A stretch of DNA of 64,000 bases, from contig NW_004457723.1 of the NCBI RefSeq assembly GCF_000203815.1, positions 1,674,001-1,738,000 on the forward strand, given 5' to 3'. Positions within the stretch are counted from its first letter, which is position 1. Every line of letters begins with the position of its first letter. The notes below the pieces were generated by a model, which did no database searches, was not told the origin of the DNA, and was given only the letters and a program-made list of their open reading frames with translations. This DNA comes from Cavenderia fasciculata. Lineage: Eukaryota; Evosea; Eumycetozoa; Acytosteliales; Cavenderiaceae. This document shows, piece by piece, positions 34,020-45,362 of the stretch. The position numbers and the translations under genes were made by a program.

Positions 34020-34672
34020 TTTCTTTATATTTATCTTTAGATAAAGAAATGAGATGATTGAACGTTAAAAAAAAAAAAAGTAAAAGAGTTGTGATGCTGA
34101 TGATCATTCATTCATTCACTAATTTTAACTATTCTTTATTTATTTGTTTATTTGTTTATTTAGTATATCTAAATCCTTAGATAAGATATCATAGATAGAT
34201 AGATCAGTCTTATTCTTCTCAACAACCAGGGAGACGGAGAAACGATCGACATTGAATGTGATCTCAATACTTTCAAATAACTAACTACTCTTTGTGGATG
34301 GGTAAGATTGGGTTTTGAAACATCTCAATGTTTGCATTGTGTATTACCGAAAAGATCACTAAGCCTGTTATTTTATAAATATCTTTATAGATTGTCTTGT
34401 GGTGACTCCAAACTTAATATGTTCATGGTGCGTGTTTTAGAAATTTTACGAGCTCGTAAATCTTTAAAGGTTGCAAAGGGCTTCCCGATTTTGGGAAATA
34501 TCGGTAAAGGTGGGATATTGAATATCCTCATGCTTTTAAATCGAGCGAAGGTATCACCGCTATCCACCAAACAATGAGGATACACCTTCTTCTTTACTTT
34601 CTCATTCTATCGATATAATCAGATACCTACAAAAAGAGAGAAAGAGAAAGAGAGAGATAGATTCCATACAAG
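34020..34672. other. Divergent spacer with palindromes and hairpins
   Basis: It lies between divergent AlaRS and IPT/TIG genes. From 34300 to 34580 the sequence is notably non-simple. It holds a 16-bp perfect palindrome (TTTACGAGCTCGTAAA, 34445-34460), a TTCCC/GGGAA hairpin (34482-34497) and GGATATT/AATATCC (34513-34527). Short open frames of 89 (plus) and 66 (minus) codons cross it, but neither resembles a known protein. A structured RNA or dense regulatory region is possible. Confidence 0.35.
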
Positions 34673-37600
34673 ATGAGATCAATTTATCTGTTGGCTATTA
34701 TCATCTTTTTAGTCGGTTTATTGGCTAGTCATGTACTGTCAGTGGTAACGACAGTGGGACCATTTATAAATCCATACAATGGACACAACTACACAAGATA
34801 TGATGGTATCAGCCCATTGAAGAGTGGAATGAATGCCCTTCAAATTTGTGCCAAGCAATCAACTCCATTTCAAGATTTTAGAAAGTATGTAAAAAGAAGA
34901 ACACAACCCAACCATATTTATATTACTTTGTACACGATTAATATTGATGTATACATTAATATATTATTGAATTTAATTTTTATTTAATTTTAGTTATGTT
35001 GCAACATTTACATCAAAAGAAGAATTTGAATGGGCAGCATCAAAAGGATTAATTACAACTGTTCCAGCATTGATCAATGGTCGGACAAGCTATGAAGAAT
35101 ATGCATTAAACATACATTTTGATTATTCACCCGAGGAAGGATACTTGGTCTTTGACCAATTAACGGGACGTCCATATAGCTATTTTCAAGCACCTCCAGA
35201 TGCCCCATCAGGATTAAGTGGTTGTCAACTGATGGCAGTCTTGGACGGAGCGTCAGCACCCACACAACTATTGATAGGATTTCAAAACCAAGAAGATTTG
35301 TCATCATCAATCATTTGTGAGTATGGTGGAGTACAAGATCCCTTCTTGTCTCAAATAGATACTACTGGAGGTATCATTACTGTCACTAGATTAAGTGGTT
35401 TCAATATTGCATCACTTTCACTCCAATTTGTCGGTACGACAAGTTTTGGGTGTATATCAATCTCCAGACTCAACTCTACTTCTGCTAGTTGTACGATTCT
35501 TCCTGGAACAGGTGCATTCAACGTAACCATTACCGATGGTGTCAAGACTGCCGTTGTACCTTGGTCATTTAATGCACCATACCTCAAATCAGTGTATCCA
35601 CCTCTCAACCTATCCCCAGGTACAAACTTTATTATTTATGGAGGAAACTTTGGAACCATTACCGCCAAGATACAAATCTATGTAACTTCTCAAAAATTCC
35701 CATGTACCATCCAATCAGTTAAAATCCCAGGTCAAGCTTATGAAATATCTTATGCTGCCGATATTTCCGGTTACCAACTACTTCCAATTACCATCGTCGT
35801 TGATAATGTTCAATCTTATTTAACCATGGTTCCAATTTGTATGTACTTTATAAACATAATGTTTTGATTAAAAAAATAATATTTATTTTTTATTTATTTA
35901 ATTATTTAGGGGATACAAGTTCAAAATCATTCTTTTCACCATTCCCAGTTACTATGTATTTTGACCCAAGCTTGATTGGACAGGTTATCGGATTGGCCGA
36001 TGAGAATATTGGAGCAGCACTTGGGTTGATAGAGTCTCCTGTCACTGCCAATCTTCTCAAATCAACGTATCCTCTATTCTACAATACCACCAAGAATCAA
36101 TGGACTCTCTTTGAAGATTTCTTTTTCCAAGGCATTTCCCCTAGAAGAGCCTCTAATCCGAATCTAGCTGCTAATTTTTACTCGACCAACATTCCCAATA
36201 CTGCATTGTTTCAAGCTAAAAGCCCCTACTTTGATTTGTCAACCTTTATCATTAGTCCAGCGGCAACGTCTGCCGATTATTACAAACATCTTGCTCAGTA
36301 CATTCCCAATGTACAAGTGGTTGGAGGAACTATTCTTGTCAACACTACTGGTGACTCGGCCAAGACCGTCCAACTCACGAGCTATGGTTCAAGATTTGGG
36401 TCGTCTCAAAACTTTAGAATCGATGACAATCTCATCGTACCAGTTGAATATGACCCCATCAACAACTATGGTCTCTTGATCATCAACATTGCACCAGGAT
36501 ATGGATCTAGTACTTTTAATATCTCTACCGACGGTAGAACCTACCAAACAACAATTGAATACGGTAATCCTGTCATTAGCGGTGCAACCAATATCGGTAC
36601 AACCGGAGGAGCCATCTCTATCGTCGGATACAACTATTACATTCTAAATTCGGTCATCACCATCAAGATGGGTCCAATCACTTGCTCCAATCCAAATATA
36701 GTCGTTGCTCACAAGACGATTGTATGTAATATGCCAGCATCGTCTGGTAAAGGAATGTTAGTGGTGCAGGTTGGATCAAAACCATCGGTGGGATTCAATT
36801 GGTCGTATCAAGACCCGTTTATCTCTGGTGCCACTGTATCTAGTAGTCCCAACACGTTGACTATTTCAGGTTCTAATTTCGGACCTTTGCCAACCAATAT
36901 ATTGGTGTTTGTAACATCACCAAAGCTCGGTGGTGATGTTCCATGCACAGAAGTATTACTCCCCACCCCTCACACCCAAATCACTGCCAAGGTACCAAAG
37001 ACTGCTCATGGACGCATGGTCAATGTCTATGTCAGTGTATCAAATGTCAAGTCAAACAATACTGCCTCTGTCATATTGACACCCTACCTAGACAGTCTCT
37101 TGTCACTACCATTCACTGAAGGTGGTTCTGTTGACATGGTAGCATACTTTGACTCTGTTGACGATGTAGGTAATCCCATTACAGCAGTTGACATGCTAGT
37201 CAATAACAGTGCAGCCATACCAGTCACCTGTAAAGTTAGATATACACCACCAACTAAAGCAATCTTGTCGTGTCCAATGCCAGCTGGATTCTATCCATTT
37301 TTAGTGTCTATCGTCACACCCTATGGTATTTCCAACCAGATTGCAGCTACCTACTCCAAACCAAACATCGTTTCAGTCTCACCACTAAAATATCTTGCAC
37401 CTGGTTTGGTAACAATCAGTGGTAACTCTTTTGGTGATCTCTCTCTACCATTGTACGCAGCCATTGGTAACTTTACCAACATGCAAAACTGTACCAATGC
37501 ACGAATCATCGATCCCTATAGAATCGAATGTTTCTACGATGCTTCCATCACTGCACCAGCCGACCCCAAACGTTCACTTAATGTCACCATCACCACTACC

Positions 37601-38715
37601 TTTGGCAGTACTACCAAAGAGATGTTTATCTATGCCACTACCTTGAGTTGTCCTAATAACTGCTCTTCCCATGGTACGTGTAACACTGACAGTGGTGACT
37701 GTATTTGTGAAAAGGGGTATCTATCAAGTGCCGACTGTTCAGTAGCAGATGGAGGAAACAATGGTGGTAAACCTGAAACCAACGAAAATGGTACAACAAC
37801 CATTCCAGTTAAAGGTCTCAACTTTACCATTTCAATAACACATCTTCGGGAACTAGATATGGATGACGTACCAATTAAAACACTCCCCATATCCGATGCA
37901 CTCTGGGTGAATGAGCAGTTGAATGAAAACTCTATGCAACACAATGGTATTTTTGACAATGACACTGCAGTCATTTCAATTGTCTCTACCTATTATCCAA
38001 ATTCATCAACCATTATATTTGCAGGTCAGGAAATGGTCATGCCAACCAACTCTATCAAATATGAAATCACAGTCTCCAATTGGACTTGGCAAGATCAACT
38101 ATCTCAACTACAAGTCATTTACAACTCTTTCACAGATCAATCATCTACCATTGGTTGTGATAATGATCAAGTTGCTCAAACCAATGTAACTACTTCTACT
38201 GACGGTGATACAATCTATTGGTTCCAAATTCAAAGTGGTAATACAATTATGAATGTATGTTAAAACAATCAAACAAATATTATTTAATATTTATTTATTT
38301 ATTTATTTTATTTTCTATTTAGGCTAAATTTAGTAATCGTATGATTGTTGATGAAAGAATTATTCGTGCTAGTGTAAAATTATTGGATCATGATGATGAA
38401 TTATACTTGAATGTTTCATCAACTGGTAAATTTAATGTATTGACAGCAATCACTACACCATATTTTGATGATAGAGTTGTTTTGGATCCTTCCTTTTCTG
38501 CACTACTTCAATACAAGGATCAACAACAACAAGATGAATGTGCTACAAGTGACCCATCCAAATGGAAATTGATTGTTATTGTAGTGTGTAGTGCTATTGG
38601 TGGGTTGGCAGTAGCCACCATTTCTGTAATCTCATACAAACGTTGGAAACTACAAAGAAAATCTAGAAACAAACTAAACAGATTAGCAAAAATGAACCAA
38701 GATAATGGTCTATAA
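34673..38715 (+). CDS. ComC/Tgr-like type I membrane protein with IPT/TIG and EGF domains
   Basis: Four exons (34673-34884, 34994-35838, 35910-38254, 38323-38715) encode 1264 residues. A signal peptide (MRSIYLLAIIIFLVGLLASH) is followed by a dictyostelid ectodomain. Several IPT/TIG-like immunoglobulin folds follow (for example LKSVYPPLNLSPGTNFIIYG, then NPVISGATNIGTTGGAIS, and NIVSVSPLKYLAPGLVTISG), then one EGF-like module CPNNCSSHGTC...CICEKGY, a conserved juxtamembrane domain, a single membrane helix IVIVVCSAIGGLAVATISV and a short basic tail. N-glycosylation sequons are frequent. This layout is shared with ComC and Tgr proteins, which mediate cell-cell signalling and adhesion in development. 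Direct orthology to any one member is not claimed. Confidence 0.85.
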
Positions 38716-38929
38716 ATTTACACAATCCACAATTTTATTTATTTATTTATTTATTTATAAAATGTAACAATAAAAAAAACTGATTCTATTCTAAACACAA
38801 CACAACAAATTCTTATCTACTTGATCAATATTAATAATTAATATTGTATTGTGTTTGGTTGTATTTTAATTTTATAATTTTTATTTAATTTTCTTTTTTC
38901 TTTTTTGTTTTAAAAAAATGTATTTTAAT

Positions 38930-40764
38930 TTAGTTTGAAGAATCTGGAATTTTAATTTCTTGTTCCTTTTTCTCTGGGATGACTTCATCCTTTCTATTGT
39001 TATTATTATTGTTCTTGTGGTGGCTACGTTTGGAGTGGTGATGTCCACGACGGTTCTTGCGAGAGTTTGATTCATCGTCATCAGAGTCGGATCCGTCAGA
39101 GTCTTGATCACTTTCGCTGCTATCGTACTTGCGAGCCAAACCTTCAGAGAGGACCAAAGTCTCGAGGAGACGGATAATCTCACGACGGTAAGCTCTAGAA
39201 GAACCCTTCTTCTTGAGTTCGTTCAAGTCGGCCTTTTTAATGTCGAGTTCGACGGCGCCATTCTCTTCGTCGCCAACTGGGGCGGTGCCAGACTCGATGT
39301 CCTTTGGATAGTCGCTTGGGACGTGCCAGAAAGCAGAGTCTTGGTAGTATTCTTCAGTCTTGAGTTGACCGATACGGCCGATGAGCTTGAGGATGAAACC
39401 AGTGATCAAACCACCGACAATGGCAAGACCGACCGAGATAAAGGTGGCGGCAGCGTTGGCACGGGCTTGGTCGTCACCAGCTCTAAAGATGGCATCATAG
39501 TCGTCGCCATAGAGATATTTGTTGTTGATACCACGAGCACAGGCAATGATGGCGGCAATTGAGCCGAGGAAACCTGGCATACCGTGGAGATTGTGGATAC
39601 CGCAGGTATCTTGGATATTGAGACGCTTTTGCAAGAGTGGAGTCAAAAAGACGTAACCCAACACGGAAATGGTACCAGCGATGAAACCCATAGTGATGGC
39701 GATGGCTGGTGAAATGTTCATGTGGGCCAAGACACCTTGGATGACACCACCGGCAAGCGAACTGTTTTGTACGTGGACCATGTCCAATTTGTAGCCATAG
39801 TGACCGAGGAGACGCGACACGATAAAGGTGGCCATGGTGGACGATGTGAGCGAGATGAATGTGTTGGCGAGGGCACGGAATTGTGGGTCACCTTCTGGGG
39901 CAATGGCAGCGTTGAAAGATGGCCACATCATCCAGAGGAAGAGGGTACCGGCCATGGCAAAGAGATCGCCGTTATAAGAGGCAGTGTTGTCTGGACACTC
40001 CTTGGTCTTGCGGTTGGTCAAGAACCAAGCGACTGTCAAACCAAAGTAACAACCAAAAGTGTGAATGTACATACCTCCACCGACGTCGACGGCCTTCAAA
40101 ACCATGTCGCCAATGAACAAGTTCAAAAAGTAAAACATTGGTTCAATGATACCCAAAGCCAACATTTGAGTTGGTGTAACACGACCAAGAATTGCACCAT
40201 AACTGATCATTACAGCTCCAGCGCAAAATAATCCATTAAGCATAGAATATAATGTAAACTAATAGAGAGAGGAATAAATAAATAAATAATACCGTTATTA
40301 GTATTTCCCTGTTTAATGTTATATTTTTTGTTTCTACTTTTGTTTCTACATACTTGGAAATTACTACTGAAATATTCATCATTCTTGTCGGCATGATGAA
40401 CAGTTTCAAAGAAACCATAGAGTAAAATACTCCATTGACAAACCATGGCAGAAATGACAAAAGTGTAACCGAGGGCAGAATAACCATAACGTCTTAAAAA
40501 GGTCATGAGGAAACCGAAACCAAAGAAAATCATAATGTTGATATCACGGAAGTATCCATAGACATTGTCGACGTCTTCTTGTACTGGATTCTCGAGTGAA
40601 CTTGGGTTCTCTGGGTCATTCTTTCTATCGTCATCATTTGAATATCTAACCCAAACGGCATACAAAACAACCATAAAGATTTGGAATGCTAAGAGTGCAA
40701 TGGTAAAAGTAAAACTTTCAGTTCTCTTGGCTTTGATGCCTTGGATGAGATCTTTGTTTGCCAT
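38930..40764 (-). CDS. rhgA: Rh-type ammonium/CO2 channel
   Basis: Two exons (40764-40354, 40258-38930) encode 579 residues with about eleven to twelve membrane segments. Rh family signatures include DINIMIFFGFGFLMTFLRRY, NGLFCAGAVMISYGAILGR, MYIHTFGCYFGLTVAW and the pore histidine regions. This pattern marks the Rhesus glycoprotein branch, not the AmtB/Amt branch. Rh proteins conduct ammonia or CO2 across the plasma or contractile-vacuole membrane. The C-terminal tail of about 110 residues is cytosolic, first acidic (SSESDQDSDGSDSDDDE) and then His/Arg/Asn-rich (GHHHSKRSHHK), longer than in animal Rh proteins. Codon use is C/G-ending as in highly expressed genes here. The gene symbol follows the D. 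discoideum homologue. Confidence 0.88.
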
Positions 40765-42310
40765 CTCTTTTTATATATATATTTATAAATAAAGATGTGC
40801 TACTTTAAAATCCTAAATATGGCAATAATAATCGAAAATAGATAGAAGAAGAAGAAGTCAGTGTCTGAAATGTTATATTTATTTGAATAAATGAAAGTTA
40901 TAGACGACTGGATGGAACTCTACTCTACTCTCTACTGCACTGTAAAGTATAAAAAAAGTGTGCACATGAGGGGAAGAAGTAGGGAATTGAGGGGAATTGA
41001 GTGTATTTGTGAAGAATAGATTTGAATAATGTGATATAAATGTGAGATAGCCAATTGGTTGGCTAATTTGACTGGATAGACTGACTGGGAACTGGTTAAA
41101 CTGAACTGGCTGACTGACTGACTGACAGGACTATCTGTCAGGTGGGAGAGAAGAGAAGAGTGTAGTGTAGTGTATTTGGTGATACATGGTAAGATTTAAA
41201 AAATATTTAAATTACTACAATAAAATTACTTGTGCACACAACTTTACAGACACCCTCCCCAACCATACTAGACTATCTATCGTAGGTGGTAGGTAGGTAA
41301 GGTAGGTAAAGTGACATTTGTTTCGTTTTATACACAATGTTGTTATTGTTTTATAAGGTTGAATTTGATTGTTGTTTGAACATTATTATTATTATTACTC
41401 ATGAGTAGTTCCATTCTCTCACTCACTCACTCACTCACTATCTATCTATCTTACTTTTAATTCCTGTTGTTGGAAGTGGAGTGTTGTGTTGTGTTGTTGT
41501 GTGAACAGTGATTAAGATATTATCTATTTTGGTATTAGATTAAATAGATATTTTTTATTTTTTGCAAAACAAAACAAAAAAACTATTCAAAACACTTCGG
41601 TGTGGGGGTATGTAGGTAATTAATTGGATGGAGGGAATAAATAATATTATTATTATTGAATCTCCTGTTTTCAAGTCGACGAAATATAACAATTATATAT
41701 ATATATATATTTATAAATATATATTTAAATTTTGTGGATAATTACACTAATATTGTATATTGGTGAACAACAAACAACAAACAACAAAGATGGATGATAG
41801 AACAACAGGCTTGTTGAGGTACCTCCTTTTATATTAGTTGTTGTCCTATTGCCTGGTAGGTCGGTGTTGTTGTTGATTTCAAAACAAAAAAAAACATATT
41901 AGGTAAATTTAAAAGGAAATTTGAATTTCCAATCAAATCGTCGTTTGAAATTTAAAATATAATATGGTGAAGTGTAGCGAGAGTGTATAACCTATTTCCC
42001 ACAACACCACTACTGATATGGGTGAGAGAGAAAGAGTGAAGAGTGTTTGATGGTTTGAGGAAGGGTGGGGGTGATAAACCAACATAACACACTATAATCA
42101 CTTTGAAGTTGAATGATGAAGAGTGTACTATACGCAAAAGTTCACTGCTAAAAGATAGAATCGAATCTGTTCACTTGAATGATCGATCATCATGTGGTAA
42201 AGTGATGATGTAATGTAAATTGTTGTTGTTGTTGTTTATACCTATGATTATGATGAATAGATCGAGTTTTGTGTGTGTGTGTGTGTGTGATAATACTATA
42301 GTGTCACTAC
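40765..42310. other. Gene-free region upstream of the Rh gene
   Basis: AT-rich spacer with short GA, GT and TGACTGACTGAC-type simple repeats (near 41108-41125), a (GT)n run at about 42273-42289, and no protein-like frames. The part next to 40764 should include the Rh gene promoter. Confidence 0.4.
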
Positions 42311-42315
42311 TTCAT

Positions 42316-42644
42316 ACCTTGTTTCAATTGTCAAAACTAATGAACAAGGTCTCGACTGTTCTCCTTTGTTAGGGCACCTCTTGGTTGAAACGTGTTTTAA
42401 AAAAAAAACAAAAAAAATCAAGATATCCATGTGGGGGCTGTTTAAACAGGGGGTACAACAACCATGGTCTATGGCATGAATTCAGACCTGTCGTGTGTTG
42501 AGTTGGTGTGTGGCCTTTTCGATCAGAAGTGGAGAAGTTTCGCCGTGGAAAATTCATTATAAACTTGTGTGTTACATCAATCGTTGTCTTGTTTGTCGAT
42601 TGATGACACCCCTTCTTCCTCACTAAGTGGGGGTGTCATTTTTT
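42316..42644 (+). ncRNA. Candidate structured non-coding RNA ending in hairpin plus T6
   Basis: Four nested or sequential inverted repeats are packed into 330 bases with no coding potential: ACCTTGTT/AACAAGGT (42316-42350), the palindrome CTGTTTAAACAG flanked by GGGGG on both sides (42433-42454), TCAATCG/CGATTGA (42577-42603), and a 10-bp perfect stem ATGACACCCC/GGGGTGTCAT (42603-42639) directly followed by six T. A terminal GC-rich stem plus T-run is what a Pol III transcript end looks like. The sequence is more GC-rich than the flanks. I find no match in memory to U1-U6, SRP, RNase P/MRP or U3, and no clear A/B box. Confidence 0.4.
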
Positions 42645-43174
42645 GCTATGAGACGACAGATAGAATGTGTGGTGGTACCCAGGGCTACACTCTACTTTTT
42701 AAAAGCACGTAAATTGAGTGACGAAGAAGACAATCAGAAAGAGATACTAGTTGATCAATTCATGAATGTGTCTAGCTCTAAGGAAAGAAAGAAAGAAAGA
42801 AAGAAAAGAAGAAGGGATAGTTAGATATCTTGTAAAATGTACATTGTTGTTGATGAACGAATGTGTATAAATATCTACTTACTTGGTTCCCAAAACTCCG
42901 TCGTCATCTGATTGGAATTAATTAATTCACTCTGTTGGGGCGAGTAACTACAACTAATTGTATCAGACAATAATTTAATAATAATAATCGATAAGAACCG
43001 AGAATATATTCTCGAACAAATAAATAATGTTATTATTTATAAATAAATAAATATTTGTATTTTTGGTAAGAATAAGAGAAGTGAGTGAAAAGAGGGGGTG
43101 GGTAGCAGAGGTGAGGAAAGGGGAGCCTCGTGATTATTATTAAATCCATAAATAAATCAAGAACAATGGCTGGT

Positions 43175-43339
43175 TAGATTCACCATGTCATCACGCATTT
43201 GGGTGACACCTGTTTAAACTTTAAACAGCACATAGCAACCAGGTCTGTTTTACAAACCGAGTATCTAAAAAACTTTTTTCAACTGTTTTTGTGTGAAACT
43301 GGGGAAAACCAAACAATTCTGCAAAGATTGGTGAATCTA
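43175..43339. ncRNA. Candidate structured element closed by a 10-bp stem
   Basis: TAGATTCACC (43175-43184) and GGTGAATCTA (43330-43339) form a perfect 10-bp terminal stem around 145 bases. Inside are CTGTTTAA/TTAAACAG (43210-43228) and a TGTCA/TGACA pairing near 43186-43208. The CTGTTTAAAC core recurs in the 42433-42454 element. No protein-coding frame covers it. Strand is unknown. Confidence 0.35.
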
Positions 43340-43449
43340 TTATGAGTACGAAAATAATAATAATAATTTATCTTTTTCATTTTCTTTTGTTACTACTATT
43401 ATTATTATTTATTATTTATTAATTACTACTATTAATAATTATTTAATTA

Positions 43450-45123
43450 TTAATTTAAAAACTCTACAGTATCACGAAAAGTTAAATATTGATTTGGATA
43501 ACCCATTGTTTTAAAATAAGCAGCATGTTCTTGAAGTGATAGACCCATGTGAATAAAGGCAGCATGACGAGAGATGGCAAGTGCCTGTCTAGATAGAGTT
43601 TCATAACCAAGATCCTTTGATTCTTTACATAGGTTCATAAATAGACCAATATGATCGATACGGAGGAAACCTTCATTTTCAATTTTAAAGTGTATGGGTG
43701 GATCTTGTGGCGGTAACTTTTCTTTGGTGAAACTTAATTTACCAGTAAATCCACTCATTGTAATTAATTGTAGACAAGGTACAATTGCCTTTTCCCCATT
43801 GAATGTTGAGGCAAGTGTTGACAGTGGTGCTTCAATTTCAAATTGAAAGTGTCTATCCGAGTCGGAATAGGTGTTTTTCAACTTCTTTACCAAATCTTGT
43901 AATTTGGCTGTATATTGACCACGTGAGCTTGATGTTGCCACTTGAATCTGATAATTCTTTCGGTAGAGATCCAACAGTATCTTTCGGTCTCTAAAACTAT
44001 TTGGAGATTCTTGTGCGTCGAGTAGACAGAGTGGACATTCACACTTGAATCCCAACTCTTCTATTCTCTTTGGATAGGCAAGACTGGTATAGTCTCCGCG
44101 CGAGATAAAGATTTCATCACCGGCTTTGAGGTTTTTAGATGCCACCGCAAAGAGTATCTCTTCCAAATGGAATGTACCGGTATTGTAGAGACACGAGTGG
44201 TTGGCAAGCGATGCCAACGACCAAAGACCCCAACACCCTTGTCGCGTTAGAACCTTGCCTGCGTGTCGAGTAATCTTTGTGATTTGGTTTTTTGTCAGTC
44301 TCGGTAGATTGTACTGATTGAACCCTTGACAATCCTTGGATTCGTAATGTTTGATGTTGGTGATGGGCACCTTGAACATTTTAAAATCGTCCAATTCAAG
44401 CGTCCCTTTGGTCTTTGCACCAATTGTAGAGTAGAGTGCGTGTAGTTGACGATTCATGTTTTGGTGACATGTTGGTAGCTGCATGTTCATTTGTTTGACC
44501 ATACATTCAGTCTCGTGCTCTCCCCACGACACTGGCAACTCTTTTTGTATTCTACATGCAGTCGTTGCAAACAAGATAGTTCCAGCTGCCACATCTTTGG
44601 TCACCTCTAATCCGATACGTTGTTGATTTACACCAGACTCTGTTTTAGATGGTTCATCTCTAATCTTGATAGGACCGATATACTCGCTACAATCCAGCCG
44701 TCCAGTCTTTATAATGTTTGCTTTGATCTTGTCAAAGTTGTATCGGCCATGGTCACGTTCAGGTATTCTCTCGACACATCGGCCAATGTTGATTTTAGCT
44801 TCTGCATTGTTTGGTTGGAATCCCAGTACCATTTGGTTGCACTCGATCGACTTTTCATACGCTTCGATATTGTAATAGGCAATAGCCAATGTTTGGTAGA
44901 CCTTGATCTCTGTCGACTGTTTCACAATAGTCAAATGAGCTCCCAACTCCAACACCTCTTCATATCTGAATAACGATCCCAACGAAGTCAACTTGTTAAA
45001 CAACAAACCTTCGTGGTCAGGTGATAACAACAATGCCTTTTCAAAACATGCCAATGCCAACTCGTACTTTCACTCTTGTAAATGTAAACATCCTTTTGAT
45101 GATAATTCATATAATGTACTCAT
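43450..45123 (-). CDS. TPR-SET domain protein with an in-frame TGA near the start
   Basis: A 536-codon open frame encodes TPR-like repeats (residues about 1-110) followed by a split SET domain with NQQRIGLEVTKDVAAGTILF, LASLANHSCLYN and the cysteine-rich post-SET GFKCECPLCLLD, then a C-terminal helical region. The only ATG upstream in frame (45123) gives MSTLYELSSKGCLHLQE, then TGA at 45072-45070, then KYELALACFEKAL. This aligns well with the paralogue at 45363-47069, which has a sense codon there. The canonical Pro after NHSC is also lost. Either the gene is newly broken, the stop is read through, or translation starts internally. No MYND finger is seen. Confidence 0.65.
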
Positions 45124-45362
45124 CCCAAAAAGACCTACTAATATCTAATTATATCTAATTATATATATCTATATATGTATCGAATATAAAATGAAATTAA
45201 AACAAGAGTTGATGATCATCACACTTTGGCCTTGTGCAAATTAAAGTTTTCGGATATTATTATTTTAATTTAAAATATTTACAAACAACCATTTATTTTA
45301 TTTTCTTTTTTCTTTTTCTTTTTCTTTTTCTTTTCTTTTCTTTTCTTTTTGACTTTAGATAT

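Noticed and set aside
34308-34577. 89-codon plus-strand frame with a P450-like GFPILGN stretch
   Set aside because: There is no other P450 feature, no helices in the right order, and the stretch lies over palindromes. Judged a chance frame.
42430-42460. SRP RNA-like GGCTGTTTA segment
   Set aside because: The conserved helix 8 loops (GGAAG and AGCAG contexts) are absent, so an SRP RNA assignment is not supported.
42627-42824. 65-codon frame with a Lys/Arg-rich end
   Set aside because: It overlaps the hairpin/T6 structure, and its tail comes from a GAAA simple repeat.
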